A stretch of DNA of 64,000 nt from Chryseobacterium phosphatilyticum (lineage in GTDB: Bacteria > Bacteroidota > Bacteroidia > Flavobacteriales > Weeksellaceae), in NCBI RefSeq assembly GCF_002899825.2, contig NZ_PPED02000003.1, positions 186,001-250,000 on the forward strand, read 5' to 3'. The notes under the pieces were generated by a model that saw only the letters and a program-made list of their open reading frames with translations, was not told the DNA's origin and did no database searches. This document shows positions 42,899 through 53,441 of this stretch, piece by piece. The position numbers and the translations under genes were made by a program. Each line of letters begins with the position of its first letter. Position 1 is the first letter of the stretch.

Positions 42899-45169
42899 AT
42901 GAGTATACCTCAAGTGTTTACAGAGTTGATTACTCTTGCTGACGGCAGAGAAATCACTATTGAAACAGGGAAATTAGCAAAGCAGGCTGATGGATCTGTG
43001 GTAGTAAAAATGGGCGGAACAATGCTTTTAGCAACAGTTGTAGCCAATAAAGAAGCAAATCCTGGTGTAGATTTTTTACCTTTAACAGTAGATTACAGAG
43101 AAAAATTTTATGCAGGTGGAAGAATTCCTGGAAACTTCTTCCGTAGAGAAGCAAGACCTTCCGATCAGGAAATTTTAACAATGAGATTAGTAGACAGAGT
43201 ATTACGTCCACTTTTCCCTGAAGATTTTCACGCTGAAGTACAGGTGATGATTTCTTTAATTTCTTATGACGGAAAAACGATTCCTGATGATTTGGCTGGT
43301 TTGGCAGCTTCTGCAGCTATTGCCATTACCGATATTCCTTTCAACGGACCTATGTCTGAAGTAAGAGTGGTAAGATTTGACGGAAAACTTTCGATCAATC
43401 CAAGCTATGAAGAATTGAAAGATTCTGAGTTAGATATTATGGTTGGAGCCACTAAAGATTCTATCGTAATGGTAGAAGGAGAGATGAAAGAAATTTCTGA
43501 GCAGGAAATGTTGGAAGCTATTAATTTCGCTCACGCTGAAATTAAAAAACAAATTGAAGCTCAGGAAAGATTAGCTGAAAAAGTAGGAAAAGCTTTCCCT
43601 AAGAGAGAATATTCTCACGAAGATCACGATGAAGAAATTCGTGAAAAAGTGTGGAAAGAAACTTATGATAAAGTGTATGAAGTAGCAAGAACTCCATCTG
43701 GTAAAGAAGAAAGAGGAGAAAAGTTCAAAGCAGTTCGTGAAGAATTCCTTGCTCAATATGCAGACAATGTGGAAGAATTGGAAAGAGTAACTCCTTTCGT
43801 AAAAGTATATTATCATGACGTAGAGAAAGAAGCAATGCGTCAGATGATCCTTGAAGACAATATCCGTCTTGATGGTCGTGATCCTCAGACGATCCGTCCG
43901 ATCTGGTCAGAAATTGACTATCTTCCGGGAGCTCACGGTTCTGCAGTGTTTACAAGAGGTGAAACTCAGTCTTTAACAGCGGTAACTTTAGGTTCTGTAA
44001 AAGATGCAAACATGGTAGACAGCGTTATTACGCAACACGACGAAAAATTCTTCCTACACTATAACTTCCCTCCATTCTCAACAGGTGAAGCAAGACCTTT
44101 AAGAGGAACTTCAAGAAGAGAAGTAGGACACGGAAACCTTGCTCAAAGAGCATTACAGGCAGTTATTCCTGAAGAAAATCCATACACGATCAGAATTGTT
44201 TCTGATATTTTAGAATCAAACGGTTCGTCTTCAATGGCAACAGTTTGTGCAGGAACATTAGCATTAATGGATGCAGGGGTTCAGATTACAAAACCGGTTT
44301 CCGGTATTGCAATGGGATTGATCACCGATGCAAAATCAGGTAAATTTACAGTACTTTCCGACATCTTAGGAGATGAAGATCACCTGGGAGATATGGACTT
44401 CAAAGTAACAGGTACTGCAGATGGTATCACTGCTTGTCAGATGGATATCAAAATTCAGGGTCTTTCTATGGACATCATGGAAAAAGCTTTGATGCAGGCT
44501 AGAGACGGAAGATTACACATCTTAAATAAAATCACTGAAACTATTTCTGAACCAAGAGCAGATGTGAAGCCGCACGCACCGAAAATGGTAGTAATGGAGA
44601 TCTCTAAAGACTTCATTGGAGCTGTAATAGGGCCTGGAGGAAAAATCATTCAGCAGATGCAGAAAGATACAGATACCGTTATTGCTATTGAAGAAATTGG
44701 TGAGATCGGACGTATCGAGATTGCAGGAACAGACAGAGAGAAAATCAATGCTGCTGTTGCTAAGATCAACGAAATTACTTTCGTACCGGTTGTAGGTGAA
44801 GTTTACAAAGGTAAAGTAGTGAAAGTAATGGATTTTGGTGCTTTTGTAGCTATTGCTAAAGGAACAGAAGGTCTTCTTCACATTTCTGAAATTGAGTGGG
44901 CTCGTTTAGACAAAGTTCCTTATGCAGAAGGTGATGAAGTAGAAGTTAAATTTATGGGGTATGATGATCGTAAGAAAATGAAGCTTTCCCGTAAAGTTCT
45001 TTTACCAAGACCTCCAAGACCTGAGAGACCAGAAGGACAAGGTAGACCGGAAGGACAGAGAAGACCAGAAGGACAAGGTAGGCCTGAAGGGCAAAGAAGA
45101 CCAGAAGGACAAGATAGACCACAAGGTGAAAAACCGGTGCAAAATCAGGAACCTTCTGCTGAAGCATAA
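42899..45169 (+). CDS. pnp: Polyribonucleotide nucleotidyltransferase (PNPase)
   Basis: The 756-aa product has the full set. It contains two RNase PH cores (about 10-230 and 320-560, with [21 protein letters not shown] in the first and [20 protein letters not shown] in the second), a KH domain ([20 protein letters not shown]) and an S1 domain ([20 protein letters not shown]). It degrades RNA 3'-5' by phosphorolysis. After the S1 domain comes an unusual low-complexity tail of about 35 residues made of RPEGQ-type repeats (about 715-750), which may bind partners or RNA. Confidence 0.97.
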   Translation: MSIPQVFTELITLADGREITIETGKLAKQADGSVVVKMGGTMLLATVVANKEANPGVDFLPLTVDYREKFYAGGRIPGNFFRREARPSDQEILTMRLVDRVLRPLFPEDFHAEVQVMISLISYDGKTIPDDLAGLAASAAIAITDIPFNGPMSEVRVVRFDGKLSINPSYEELKDSELDIMVGATKDSIVMVEGEMKEISEQEMLEAINFAHAEIKKQIEAQERLAEKVGKAFPKREYSHEDHDEEIREKVWKETYDKVYEVARTPSGKEERGEKFKAVREEFLAQYADNVEELERVTPFVKVYYHDVEKEAMRQMILEDNIRLDGRDPQTIRPIWSEIDYLPGAHGSAVFTRGETQSLTAVTLGSVKDANMVDSVITQHDEKFFLHYNFPPFSTGEARPLRGTSRREVGHGNLAQRALQAVIPEENPYTIRIVSDILESNGSSSMATVCAGTLALMDAGVQITKPVSGIAMGLITDAKSGKFTVLSDILGDEDHLGDMDFKVTGTADGITACQMDIKIQGLSMDIMEKALMQARDGRLHILNKITETISEPRADVKPHAPKMVVMEISKDFIGAVIGPGGKIIQQMQKDTDTVIAIEEIGEIGRIEIAGTDREKINAAVAKINEITFVPVVGEVYKGKVVKVMDFGAFVAIAKGTEGLLHISEIEWARLDKVPYAEGDEVEVKFMGYDDRKKMKLSRKVLLPRPPRPERPEGQGRPEGQRRPEGQGRPEGQRRPEGQDRPQGEKPVQNQEPSAEA

Positions 45170-45189
45170 GATTCACATTCTTAGATATA

Positions 45190-45219
45190 AAGAAATCCCT
45201 CAATTTTGAGGGATTTCTT
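45190..45219. terminator. Bidirectional terminator after pnp
   Basis: Perfect 14-bp arms AAGAAATCCCTCAA / TTGAGGGATTTCTT serve pnp from the left and may serve the convergent gene from the right. Confidence 0.85.
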
Positions 45220-45325
45220 GTTTATATATCATGGCAAACCAAAAGTGAAGCAATCTCATGAAGGTTTTTAGACTTCCAAAAGTGGGAGAACTTCTATACT
45301 TCACATTTCGTAATGGTTTTATCTG

Positions 45326-47740
45326 TTAACTTCCGATTCTCTGTTTCAGATCTTCAGCACCTCCCGTTTTTCTTGGTAGACCATTTTTGGAAGAACCGAA
45401 ATTATACGTGTAGGAGAGGGTTACAACACGGGAATCTCTTTTTACTACAAAGTTTTCTATATAATTATTGAAAACCGTTTGCGCTTTAGGATTGCTGGTA
45501 AAAAACACATCATTAAAGGCGAGCTTCAGAATACTATTATTTTTAAACTTCTTCTGAGCTCCGATATTCAAATACCAATTCGGTCTTACATCCATATAAG
45601 CATAGACTTCTCTTGCTCTGTAATTTCCCGTAACTTCTGCCGTAAATCCATTCCCCAATTTAAATGAATTAATGCTGTTGATATTGAAGGTAAAATTCCC
45701 TTTTTTATTAATTTGGGTATCAGATACATTTCCGGTATAGGTGGCATAATAAAAATTAGCATTGTTGTTCATATCCCACCATTGGGTAACCTTTATCGGG
45801 GCAATAAGATATAATCCGTAATAAGAAACGGAACTTAAATTTTCAATAGTCTGAACCGTCATATTTTGACCGTTCTCCAGAACAGGCTTGATAACGTCTG
45901 TAATATTATCATTGGTTTTGCTATAGCTCAATGTTGCAAAATATTTATTATTGAAGCCATAGGTCAGCTCATAATTCATCATGGTTTGTGGGTTCAGGTC
46001 AGGATTCCCGGTTCTTGAAGTTGTAGGATCCAGGTAGAATTTAAAGGGATTGAGTTGATTATAACTGGGTCTTGTAATCCTCCTGCTGAAATTGACTTCA
46101 AGATTGCTCTTATCCGTCAGATCATAAGAAAAAACAGCACTTGGAAACAACTGGGTGTAATCTTTTTTATTAACCTGATTAGTGGCAAGCTGTGTTCCTT
46201 TTATATTGGTGTTTTCAACTCTTAATCCTGCTGTTACCTTAAACTTGTCCCACTTTTTGGAGACATTTCCATACAAAGCATTAATATTTTCTTCATAAAT
46301 AAAATGATTGGTCTTTGAAGGATCAATAACGGGAGTTCCGGCATTGACATTGAAAAATTTGAGATCATTATCAGTTTTTACAAAGCTTGTTTTAATACCG
46401 GTTTCCAGTTTCCATTCGTTTTTTAAATTTTTCGTTAGATCAGATTTAAAAGAGTAAATATTTAATTTTCCATCCATGTCTCCTTTAAGAATATCAAGAA
46501 GATCAGCATTGGCAGCGATCTGATGGGTTCTTGTTTCAAAATTCTGTAAAGAAGTGTTTGAATAATTAATATAGTCAAAGTCACTGGTCAACTCAGATCC
46601 TAAAGAATCAAGGGTATATTTATGATTTAAATTAATTGAAACATTCCTCCAGTGATTATTGGAGTTACTTTGTGTATTGAATGTACTTTCAGGAATACGG
46701 TTGCTGGCCAGTGTGGTATTGGCATTATCTCCATCCAGATCAAGTTTGTTCGTCATCAGACTGACAGAAAAACCCAGTACATTTTTATCGTTCAGATAAT
46801 AATCCATTCCGGCTTTTGCGACATGGCTTCTAATACCGAATTTGAAGTAATTGTCCTGTAGATAGGCCTTTTCAAAAGTATTGTTGTTGTAGAAATTTCT
46901 ATCCAGAACCAGATGATTATAAAATTCTCTGTACGCAAAACTGTAATTTGCGAAAATGTTGATTTTCTTATTTCTGTGGTTGATGCTGAATGTATTATTG
47001 TTTTTTACATACTTTCCTGTTCCAATAGAAGTTGAGATGCTGCCATTTGTTCCTTTTCTTTGATCTTTTTTTAGTTTAATATTAATAATGGAAGACCCTG
47101 CAGCATCATATTTTGATGATGGGTTGGTGATAAATTCAATTTTATCAATCGTTGACGACGGAAGTCCTTTAAGGTAATTGGCAAGATCACTCCCGGTCAT
47201 AGGAGTGTTTTTACCATCAATCTGGATCAGAAGATTTCCTTTCCCCCGAAGGCTGATATTGTCATTATTATCAATACTGATTCCGGGTGCCTTTTCCAAT
47301 ACTTCAAATGCAGAATTTCCCGTACTGGCAATACTGTTCTCAACATTCAGAATCATTTTCCCGTCCTGTCTTTCAATCAAAGGTTTGGTCTTGGTAATGG
47401 TAACTCCTTCAATTGCTTTTATATTCAGATCAATAGGGGATAATGTTTTATTTTCTGCCAGTGTTATCGTTTCGGAACGGTATACCTCAGATCCGTTTTT
47501 ACTGATTTTTACATAATAAGTTCCTGTTTTAAGATCATTAAAGCTGAATTTTCCGTTATCATCTGCAATCTCTGTTTTAATCAATGTATTATTGGCATCC
47601 AGTAGGTTGATCTCCATCTGGTCTGCTTTGCCGGAGCTGATGTTTCCCGACAATGAATATTGCTGCAGGGTCTGGCCTGAAAGGATACTGCTGAAAAAAA
47701 TAAGGAGCCAGATAAAAATAAGTGAGAATATTCTGGTCAT
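45326..47740 (-). CDS. Outer-membrane beta-barrel protein with carboxypeptidase-regulatory-like and plug domains
   Basis: The 804-aa product has a signal peptide (MTRIFSLIFIWLLIFFSSIL..SGQ). A CarboxypepD_reg-like domain follows (about 25-110, DDNGKFSFNDLKTGTYYVKI), then a TonB-plug-like region (VENSIASTGNSAFEVLEKAPG; INIKLKKDQRKGTNGS) and a long barrel to the C-terminal YTYNFGSSKNG. It belongs to the outer-membrane beta-barrel (OMP_b-brl_3) group related to TonB receptors. The ligand is unknown. A MarR regulator lies 11 bp upstream on the same strand and probably controls it. Confidence 0.85.
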   Translation of the reverse strand: MTRIFSLIFIWLLIFFSSILSGQTLQQYSLSGNISSGKADQMEINLLDANNTLIKTEIADDNGKFSFNDLKTGTYYVKISKNGSEVYRSETITLAENKTLSPIDLNIKAIEGVTITKTKPLIERQDGKMILNVENSIASTGNSAFEVLEKAPGISIDNNDNISLRGKGNLLIQIDGKNTPMTGSDLANYLKGLPSSTIDKIEFITNPSSKYDAAGSSIINIKLKKDQRKGTNGSISTSIGTGKYVKNNNTFSINHRNKKINIFANYSFAYREFYNHLVLDRNFYNNNTFEKAYLQDNYFKFGIRSHVAKAGMDYYLNDKNVLGFSVSLMTNKLDLDGDNANTTLASNRIPESTFNTQSNSNNHWRNVSINLNHKYTLDSLGSELTSDFDYINYSNTSLQNFETRTHQIAANADLLDILKGDMDGKLNIYSFKSDLTKNLKNEWKLETGIKTSFVKTDNDLKFFNVNAGTPVIDPSKTNHFIYEENINALYGNVSKKWDKFKVTAGLRVENTNIKGTQLATNQVNKKDYTQLFPSAVFSYDLTDKSNLEVNFSRRITRPSYNQLNPFKFYLDPTTSRTGNPDLNPQTMMNYELTYGFNNKYFATLSYSKTNDNITDVIKPVLENGQNMTVQTIENLSSVSYYGLYLIAPIKVTQWWDMNNNANFYYATYTGNVSDTQINKKGNFTFNINSINSFKLGNGFTAEVTGNYRAREVYAYMDVRPNWYLNIGAQKKFKNNSILKLAFNDVFFTSNPKAQTVFNNYIENFVVKRDSRVVTLSYTYNFGSSKNGLPRKTGGAEDLKQRIGS

Positions 47741-47751
47741 AGTGTTTGTTT

Positions 47752-48186
47752 TTAGTGGTTAAGACAGTTTTCTGATATCTTGAGTAAAGCAGAATACATG
47801 ACTTCAAGTTCTTTGGTGGTAACACCCTTCAAAGCGACCTTCCGATTCTTTTCAACGATATCCTGAACCTCCCGGATCACCTTCTTTCCGGAATCGGTTA
47901 CTTCCAGATGGGTTTTTCTCCGGTCTTCAGGATGAACTTGCCTTGTGATGTAATCTGATTTTACCATCAAATCAATTATTCTTGTCACAGACGCATTATC
48001 TTTAAAAACAAGATCACCGATTTCATTCTGGGGAATTCCCGGGTTTTCCAGAATGGCCTTGATGATAAGCCATTGATCGATGGTTATGGTAAAACCATTG
48101 GCTTTCAGCTGGCGTTGTGCATAGTTTCTATAGGCTCTGATAGCTTTGTCTATGTTGTAGAATATAATTGAATTTAATTTTTCCAT
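47752..48186 (-). CDS. MarR-family transcriptional regulator
   Basis: The 144-aa product is a winged helix with FTITIDQWLIIKAILENPGI, QNEIGDLVFKDNASVTRIID (recognition helix) and the beta-wing DYITRQVHPEDRRKTHLEVT. MarR proteins respond to small phenolic or lipophilic compounds. It is the first gene before the outer-membrane protein at 45326, and the two are likely one operon. Confidence 0.9.
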   Translation of the reverse strand: MEKLNSIIFYNIDKAIRAYRNYAQRQLKANGFTITIDQWLIIKAILENPGIPQNEIGDLVFKDNASVTRIIDLMVKSDYITRQVHPEDRRKTHLEVTDSGKKVIREVQDIVEKNRKVALKGVTTKELEVMYSALLKISENCLNH

Positions 48187-48288
48187 AGGTTTAGATTAAA
48201 AATGATACATCAATTATTGATATATCATTTAATTTGTTGGTGGTAATTTTATTTTGTTACAATTTCCTGAAAAATATTAATAGGAAAA

Positions 48289-51200
48289 TTAAAAACTGTC
48301 GATAGGAGTATTCATCTCTCCTTTTGTAGGAACAGTTTTCCGTTGAATAGCTGTGGGAATATTTTTTGTGGTTTTAAATAACAGATCAATTTGTTTTTTT
48401 GTATAGGTATCAGGAGAGATCTTGTAAAACTCATTAATTAAATCCAGGGAGGATGGTTTTTTAGGATATGAATTATTTTTAAGAAAATGATTGAGCGCCT
48501 GATTGATACGGTTTTCTCCAAGCAGATCGCTCAGTTTTACCATGGCAACAGCTCCTTTTGAATAAGAAATATGAGGAACATCCCCGGTAGCTTTATAAAT
48601 CGGAACATTTTCTGAAAGACCTTTTTCATTATCATAGATTTGCTGATGTACCTGTATCCTTTCCATCATTTTATCCTTTCCATGCATCTTTTTATAAAGC
48701 ATCATTTCAGTGTACATGGCGAGTGTTTCCGTGAGCATGACTGATCCTTCTCTGTCATCAGGATCTATCTGACTGTTTCCCCACCAAAGATGAGACAGCT
48801 CATGCCCGGCCAGTTCGTTAATAACATCTTGCTTCTCATCAGCGTAAATATTGGCATGAAATACCATGTCTTCAGGCATAAAAATGGCAGATCGATAAGC
48901 TGTAGCTGCAAAACCTCTCGTGTAAGATGATATTTCTGTGAAATTAATGGTTTTAAAAGGATATTTTCCAAAGTTTTGCTGACAGTAGTCAAGGGTTGTT
49001 TTGGCATTTTCAAGGAGATGATCAACATTTTCAACATGTTTTTTATGGTAAAAAACATGTATTCCTATTCCTTTATAATTGATCCTTTTTACCTGATATT
49101 CTGCAGAAGAAACAGCAAATCTGAACGGAATAGAATGGGCAGTATACCTAAAGTAATTCCGATTTGATTCTGTCCACTTTCGGAGAAGATCTCCTGTTCC
49201 TATAGCGGTTTGATTGCCTGCAGTAGAAATGGTCATATCCAAATTGATAAAGTCTTTTTTTAATATTGCCGGGGCTTCCGGTGTTTTCAATGACATGAGT
49301 TTTCCCAATTGGAAATAATCTCGTTGTTGCAGGTCCTGAACCTCATTATATTTCTGATAACCTATTGCCGGATAATACCTGCTAATTCTCATAAAAGAAC
49401 CATTTTCAATAACCGCATTGAACGACTGGTGGCCGTTGACGGCATACCATTTATAAGACAAACTGAAACTAAGGAAAGCGGTATCAGCAGGCTTCATGGG
49501 TTTCTTGAGGGTAATTTCTCTCATCTGAGTATTGATTGGGGTGATATCAGTACCCGATGTAAAAACTGCATTTTCTATTGATAGATCCGGATGAAAGTTG
49601 ACCAAAATTTTAGTAATGGGTTGATCCGTTTGATTTTTAAGGATATATTTTCCTGTGATTTGATAAGAATTTTCGGATGGATATAGTTGAATATGGGTTA
49701 TAACATCAGTAATCTCAGGTTGGGGAATACCTTCATATTTTCTATATTTTTTTTCGTACTGAACTGCTTGCAAGGTTGTTGTGTCTTCATTTTTTGGAAT
49801 ATAGCCTTTCATAAAATAAGAGCCTGCAAATATTCCTGAAATCAACAAAAAAAGACTTACTACAAAGGGAATACGAATCTTTTTTTTAGAGGTAAAAAAT
49901 ATATTGAATGCCCATAAAAAAGCGATTACTCCTAGGCTGAATAAAAGTCTTTGCGCAAAGGCAATCATATAAGTACCATAGCCATTGAAATCACTGTAAC
50001 TTCCTTTAAAATCTGAAAATATTCTGAAAAGGGGATAGGAAAGTACTTTACCTGAAATAGGCCCTGTTAAAATAAAAACAGCAAAAACAGATACTCCAAG
50101 AGCAACAAACTTATTTTTAATAGTATCATTAATAAGTAAAATAAGTCCTGAAAACAGAATGATGGGAAATGTATCGAACATAAAAACAGGAAGATAGGCG
50201 TTCCAGTCGATATGAAAGTACCCGTATGCTATTTGAAAAATAATCCCTTCTGTAATGAGAACTCCGGTAAAAAAGAACAACAAAATACAGATTGAAATAC
50301 CGTGCCCGGTTAGTTTACTTTTAGAGAAAAATGTAGTTCCTTCAATCAGCAGGAATCCTGATGAACGACTTCGCCAATACAGATCATTCAAAAAATAAGC
50401 TGAAATTAATAATCCAAACATGGGAAAATTTTCTGAAATAGTGGTGGCCATAAGCCCCGAGCTCGCATATTTTTGTGGAAGCCGTATTCCTTTTTCAATT
50501 TCGGCATACATTTCCATTCCCACGGAAAATACCAATATAATAGATATGGCTGGGATGGTAATGCTTTTAAATAAGTAAATCAGATCGATTTTCGCATAGG
50601 ACAGGATAGAGGCAATAAAAGGTTTAGTTCCAAAGCTGGGTACTGTGGTTATATACTTAGATACCAATGATTTTGAGGATGAATTGATTATTTTATCTTT
50701 TCTTCTCATTTTCTTTCCTGAGATATCAGAAAATGAGAACAACCTGAAACACAAAAAAAGAAATCCTCCTGAAATGATCAGAAATGAAATTCTGTTCAGT
50801 AATAAATACCCTGAAAAAGGGACGATTTGAGTGTTTTTCTGGTGAATATTAGAGGTAGTTGCTTCCAGAAAATAGGAGGAAAGACCGAACGGATCAAGGA
50901 AGGCGGAAAATTGCTGGGCCTCGTGGGATTGAGGAATGCTGCCGGCCATAAACGGGGAGTTTGAAAATAATAAAACAATCATATAAGCCACATACAGAAA
51001 TAAACCGGCAATAGCAACCAATAGTTTTTTTCTCATCGTTAATGAAATCAGAAAAAGAAAACTGCACACTAAAATACTATTGATCACTCCAAAAATGAGT
51101 AAAGGATATAGATAATTGATGATATTGAATCCATTTTGCATTTCACTTCCGGTGCGTGTTGCCTGACCGATGATAAATCCTATTATTAAAAAACTAAAAC

Positions 51201-51534
51201 TGAAGAAAGTTTGCAAAAAAAAGAGTTGAAACTTTCCTTTCAAATACGTTGATTTTGAAATAGGGAAAGAAAAAAGAATAAAGGCAAATCGGGTATCATG
51301 ATCCTTAAAAAGTAATTGTAATGCATAAATCGTTGCAAAAAAGATGATGGAAAGACTCAGCATTCCGGTCATAAACCCAATTGTATAGGGTGAATTCAGG
51401 TAAATTCCTTCTCCTACCGAAAGATTAAACTGGCTGCCACAAAAAATACCGGCACAAATTAAAATCAGGGAAATAAGATAAGCTGGCCAGTGCTTGATAT
51501 TGCGCTTGGCTTCAAATAAAAATATGGCATTCAT
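48289..51534 (-). CDS. ABC exporter permease fused to an M1-like peptidase domain
   Basis: The 1081-aa product has two sets of membrane helices (about 15-265 and 310-570) typical of ABC-2 permeases. A C-terminal M1-aminopeptidase-like domain follows (about 600-1050). It has the zinc site HELSH (H911, H915) followed 21 residues later by E936 in TETLAMY, two residues farther than the usual M1 spacing. The exopeptidase GAMEN loop is replaced by GFAAT, so classical aminopeptidase action is doubtful. It ends 2 bp before the start of the ATPase gene at 51537, and both are read in the same direction. The substrate is unknown, perhaps a peptide processed during transport. Confidence 0.88.
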   Translation of the reverse strand: MNAIFLFEAKRNIKHWPAYLISLILICAGIFCGSQFNLSVGEGIYLNSPYTIGFMTGMLSLSIIFFATIYALQLLFKDHDTRFAFILFSFPISKSTYLKGKFQLFFLQTFFSFSFLIIGFIIGQATRTGSEMQNGFNIINYLYPLLIFGVINSILVCSFLFLISLTMRKKLLVAIAGLFLYVAYMIVLLFSNSPFMAGSIPQSHEAQQFSAFLDPFGLSSYFLEATTSNIHQKNTQIVPFSGYLLLNRISFLIISGGFLFLCFRLFSFSDISGKKMRRKDKIINSSSKSLVSKYITTVPSFGTKPFIASILSYAKIDLIYLFKSITIPAISIILVFSVGMEMYAEIEKGIRLPQKYASSGLMATTISENFPMFGLLISAYFLNDLYWRSRSSGFLLIEGTTFFSKSKLTGHGISICILLFFFTGVLITEGIIFQIAYGYFHIDWNAYLPVFMFDTFPIILFSGLILLINDTIKNKFVALGVSVFAVFILTGPISGKVLSYPLFRIFSDFKGSYSDFNGYGTYMIAFAQRLLFSLGVIAFLWAFNIFFTSKKKIRIPFVVSLFLLISGIFAGSYFMKGYIPKNEDTTTLQAVQYEKKYRKYEGIPQPEITDVITHIQLYPSENSYQITGKYILKNQTDQPITKILVNFHPDLSIENAVFTSGTDITPINTQMREITLKKPMKPADTAFLSFSLSYKWYAVNGHQSFNAVIENGSFMRISRYYPAIGYQKYNEVQDLQQRDYFQLGKLMSLKTPEAPAILKKDFINLDMTISTAGNQTAIGTGDLLRKWTESNRNYFRYTAHSIPFRFAVSSAEYQVKRINYKGIGIHVFYHKKHVENVDHLLENAKTTLDYCQQNFGKYPFKTINFTEISSYTRGFAATAYRSAIFMPEDMVFHANIYADEKQDVINELAGHELSHLWWGNSQIDPDDREGSVMLTETLAMYTEMMLYKKMHGKDKMMERIQVHQQIYDNEKGLSENVPIYKATGDVPHISYSKGAVAMVKLSDLLGENRINQALNHFLKNNSYPKKPSSLDLINEFYKISPDTYTKKQIDLLFKTTKNIPTAIQRKTVPTKGEMNTPIDSF

Positions 51535-51536
51535 GA

Positions 51537-52409
51537 TTAAGGTTTTTGAGTTAAGGTGTGAAAGTAAACATGCTCCAGCATGGGTTTGACAGGACTAAAG
51601 CCTTCAGAAGATTGATGAGAAAAAATGGTAATATGAAGTTCTCTTTCGATCAGCTGTTTGCTGATAATCCGATAGGTGGAATCATAAGCTTCGAGCTCGT
51701 TTTTATCAATGGATTTTGACCAGATTTTGTTTTCAAGGCCTCCAATTAATCTTCCGGGGTTTCCTTGTTGAAGGATTTGTCCGTAGCTCATCACAGCCAT
51801 TTCCGAACAGAGATTTCTTACATCTTCGACCAAATGAGTAGAAAGAATAACAATAACATCCTTGCTGATTTCACTCAATAACGTGTTGAAACGATTTCGT
51901 TCTTCAGGATCAAGACCTGCTGTAGGTTCATCTACAATGATCATTTTGGGATCTCCCAGAAGAGCCTGAGCAATGCCAAAGCGTTGTTTCATTCCTCCGG
52001 AAAAAGTATGAACTTCTTTATTTCTGAAATCTGAAAGATTCACTTTTTCAAGCAGACTTATGATTTGTGCTTTTCGTTTGCTTGTATCGGAAAGTCCCTT
52101 CAGTATGGCAATGTGTTCCAGAAGATCGGTAGCTGAGATTTTAGGATATATCCCAAAATCCTGAGGAAGAAATCCCAGATTTTGTTTGATATAATCTGGG
52201 TTTTCGGCAATATCTACTCCGTTGAAAAACAGAGTTCCCGAGGTGGGTTTCTGAAGTCCTACAATGGTTTTCATTAAAGAGGATTTTCCGGCTCCATTAG
52301 GACCCAATAGACCAAACATACCGTTGCTGATTTCCAGTGAAAGGTCTTTAATAGCATGAAAACCATTTTTATAAATAAGGCTCAGATTGTTGATTGATAA
52401 TGTATTCAT
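51537..52409 (-). CDS. ABC transporter ATP-binding protein
   Basis: The 290-aa product has Walker A GLLGPNGAGKSSLMKTIVG, signature FSGGMKQRFGIAQALLG and Walker B KMIIVDEPTAGLDP, with a switch histidine in ILSTHLVEDV. The C-terminal ~70 residues are the usual variable extension of exporter ATPases. It is 2 bp upstream of the permease-peptidase gene and powers that exporter. Confidence 0.94.
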   Translation of the reverse strand: MNTLSINNLSLIYKNGFHAIKDLSLEISNGMFGLLGPNGAGKSSLMKTIVGLQKPTSGTLFFNGVDIAENPDYIKQNLGFLPQDFGIYPKISATDLLEHIAILKGLSDTSKRKAQIISLLEKVNLSDFRNKEVHTFSGGMKQRFGIAQALLGDPKMIIVDEPTAGLDPEERNRFNTLLSEISKDVIVILSTHLVEDVRNLCSEMAVMSYGQILQQGNPGRLIGGLENKIWSKSIDKNELEAYDSTYRIISKQLIERELHITIFSHQSSEGFSPVKPMLEHVYFHTLTQKP

Positions 52410-52551
52410 AAGGTTGTGTTTGGGGAATAGAAGGACTGGCCACCTTTCAGTGGCTGTTATAAAATATAGGTAATGTGATTTTTAAATCCGGAAATTAAAA
52501 ATAGAGGGTTGAATGCCGGAAGCCCGATTTTTTACTCTCAAACTCTTTCAC

Positions 52552-52758
52552 TCACTCCTCTTTGTATTCAAGAATATCTCCCGGCTGGCATTCTAGGATT
52601 TTACAGATGGCCTCCAGGGTGTCGAAACGAACACCTTTAGCTTTTCCGGTCTTGAGGATAGAAAGGTTTACGGGGGTGATTCCTAGTTTTTCTGCCAATT
52701 CTTTACTCTGCATTTTTCGTTTGGCAAGCATCACATCTAAGTTGACTATAATCGGCAT
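52552..52758 (-). CDS. XRE/Cro-type HTH regulator (YozG-like)
   Basis: The frame is open from 52890, but the start at 52758 (MPIIVNLDVMLAKRKMQSKE) gives a normal 68-aa regulator. The longer frame would overlap the upstream DUF2975 gene by 131 bp. The helix-turn-helix is ELAEKLGITPVNLSILKTGK, followed by RFDTLEAICKILECQPGDIL. This small regulator is a common partner of DUF2975 membrane proteins. It lies one base after that gene's stop. Confidence 0.85.
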   Translation of the reverse strand: MPIIVNLDVMLAKRKMQSKELAEKLGITPVNLSILKTGKAKGVRFDTLEAICKILECQPGDILEYKEE

Positions 52759-52759
52759 T

Positions 52760-53275
52760 TTATATAAATAGGTCTTGTTCGTTTTGCAAATGTAGTCCTT
52801 GCTTAAAGATATTCGCAAGAAACAGACAGAAAATTCCAAGCATAAAGTGAATAAACACCAGTCCCCATATGATACTTTCCACTTCCACAAAGAAACTCGC
52901 GATAATAACTACCGGAAGAGGAATAAAAATATTATACAGGTAAAATTTCTTAAGCTGTTGTATATGATCTTTAGTAAACAATTTATCCTGAAAGAATACC
53001 TTGAAAACTTTTGAGGAAAGCCAGAAAAAGATTCCATAAGAAACTAAAACCAGAAGAAATGAAAAGATCATATACGGGTAATTGTTTTCAATATTCAGGA
53101 ATGGACTTTCCGTAAATGGGTAATTGATGTGAAGGTATTGCCCGCCTTTATAAGGGGTAACAGAAAAATCTGTAGTTAAGCAAAGAATGGAATACACAAA
53201 CGTTATTAAATATCCAACGGAAAGCAGCGTACAGATATAAAATAAAATCTTTGAAATAATTTTGGTCTGGTTCAT
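52760..53275 (-). CDS. DUF2975 membrane protein
   Basis: The 171-aa product has four hydrophobic segments (about 8-35, 68-90, 112-132 and 136-158) separated by polar loops, as in DUF2975. It is paired with the XRE regulator just downstream, a widespread two-gene set of unknown function that may sense the membrane state. The divergent gap 53276-53441 upstream holds its promoter. Confidence 0.82.
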   Translation of the reverse strand: MNQTKIISKILFYICTLLSVGYLITFVYSILCLTTDFSVTPYKGGQYLHINYPFTESPFLNIENNYPYMIFSFLLVLVSYGIFFWLSSKVFKVFFQDKLFTKDHIQQLKKFYLYNIFIPLPVVIIASFFVEVESIIWGLVFIHFMLGIFCLFLANIFKQGLHLQNEQDLFI

Positions 53276-53441
53276 GTCACGAACATTAATTAGTATTGCA
53301 AATGTATAATTAATTATCGTAAAACAATAATTAATTTAAATAAAATTTTATTTTTCAAAATAGGTTACTTAAAAAATAACATTGAAAATCCTTTTGGAAT
53401 GCTGTTTTTAAGTAATTTTAAATCAATAAAAAAATAACATC

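Noticed and set aside
45001..45130. Tandem DNA repeats that might be a regulatory or mobile repeat
   Set aside because: They are in frame within pnp and encode the RPEGQ tail.
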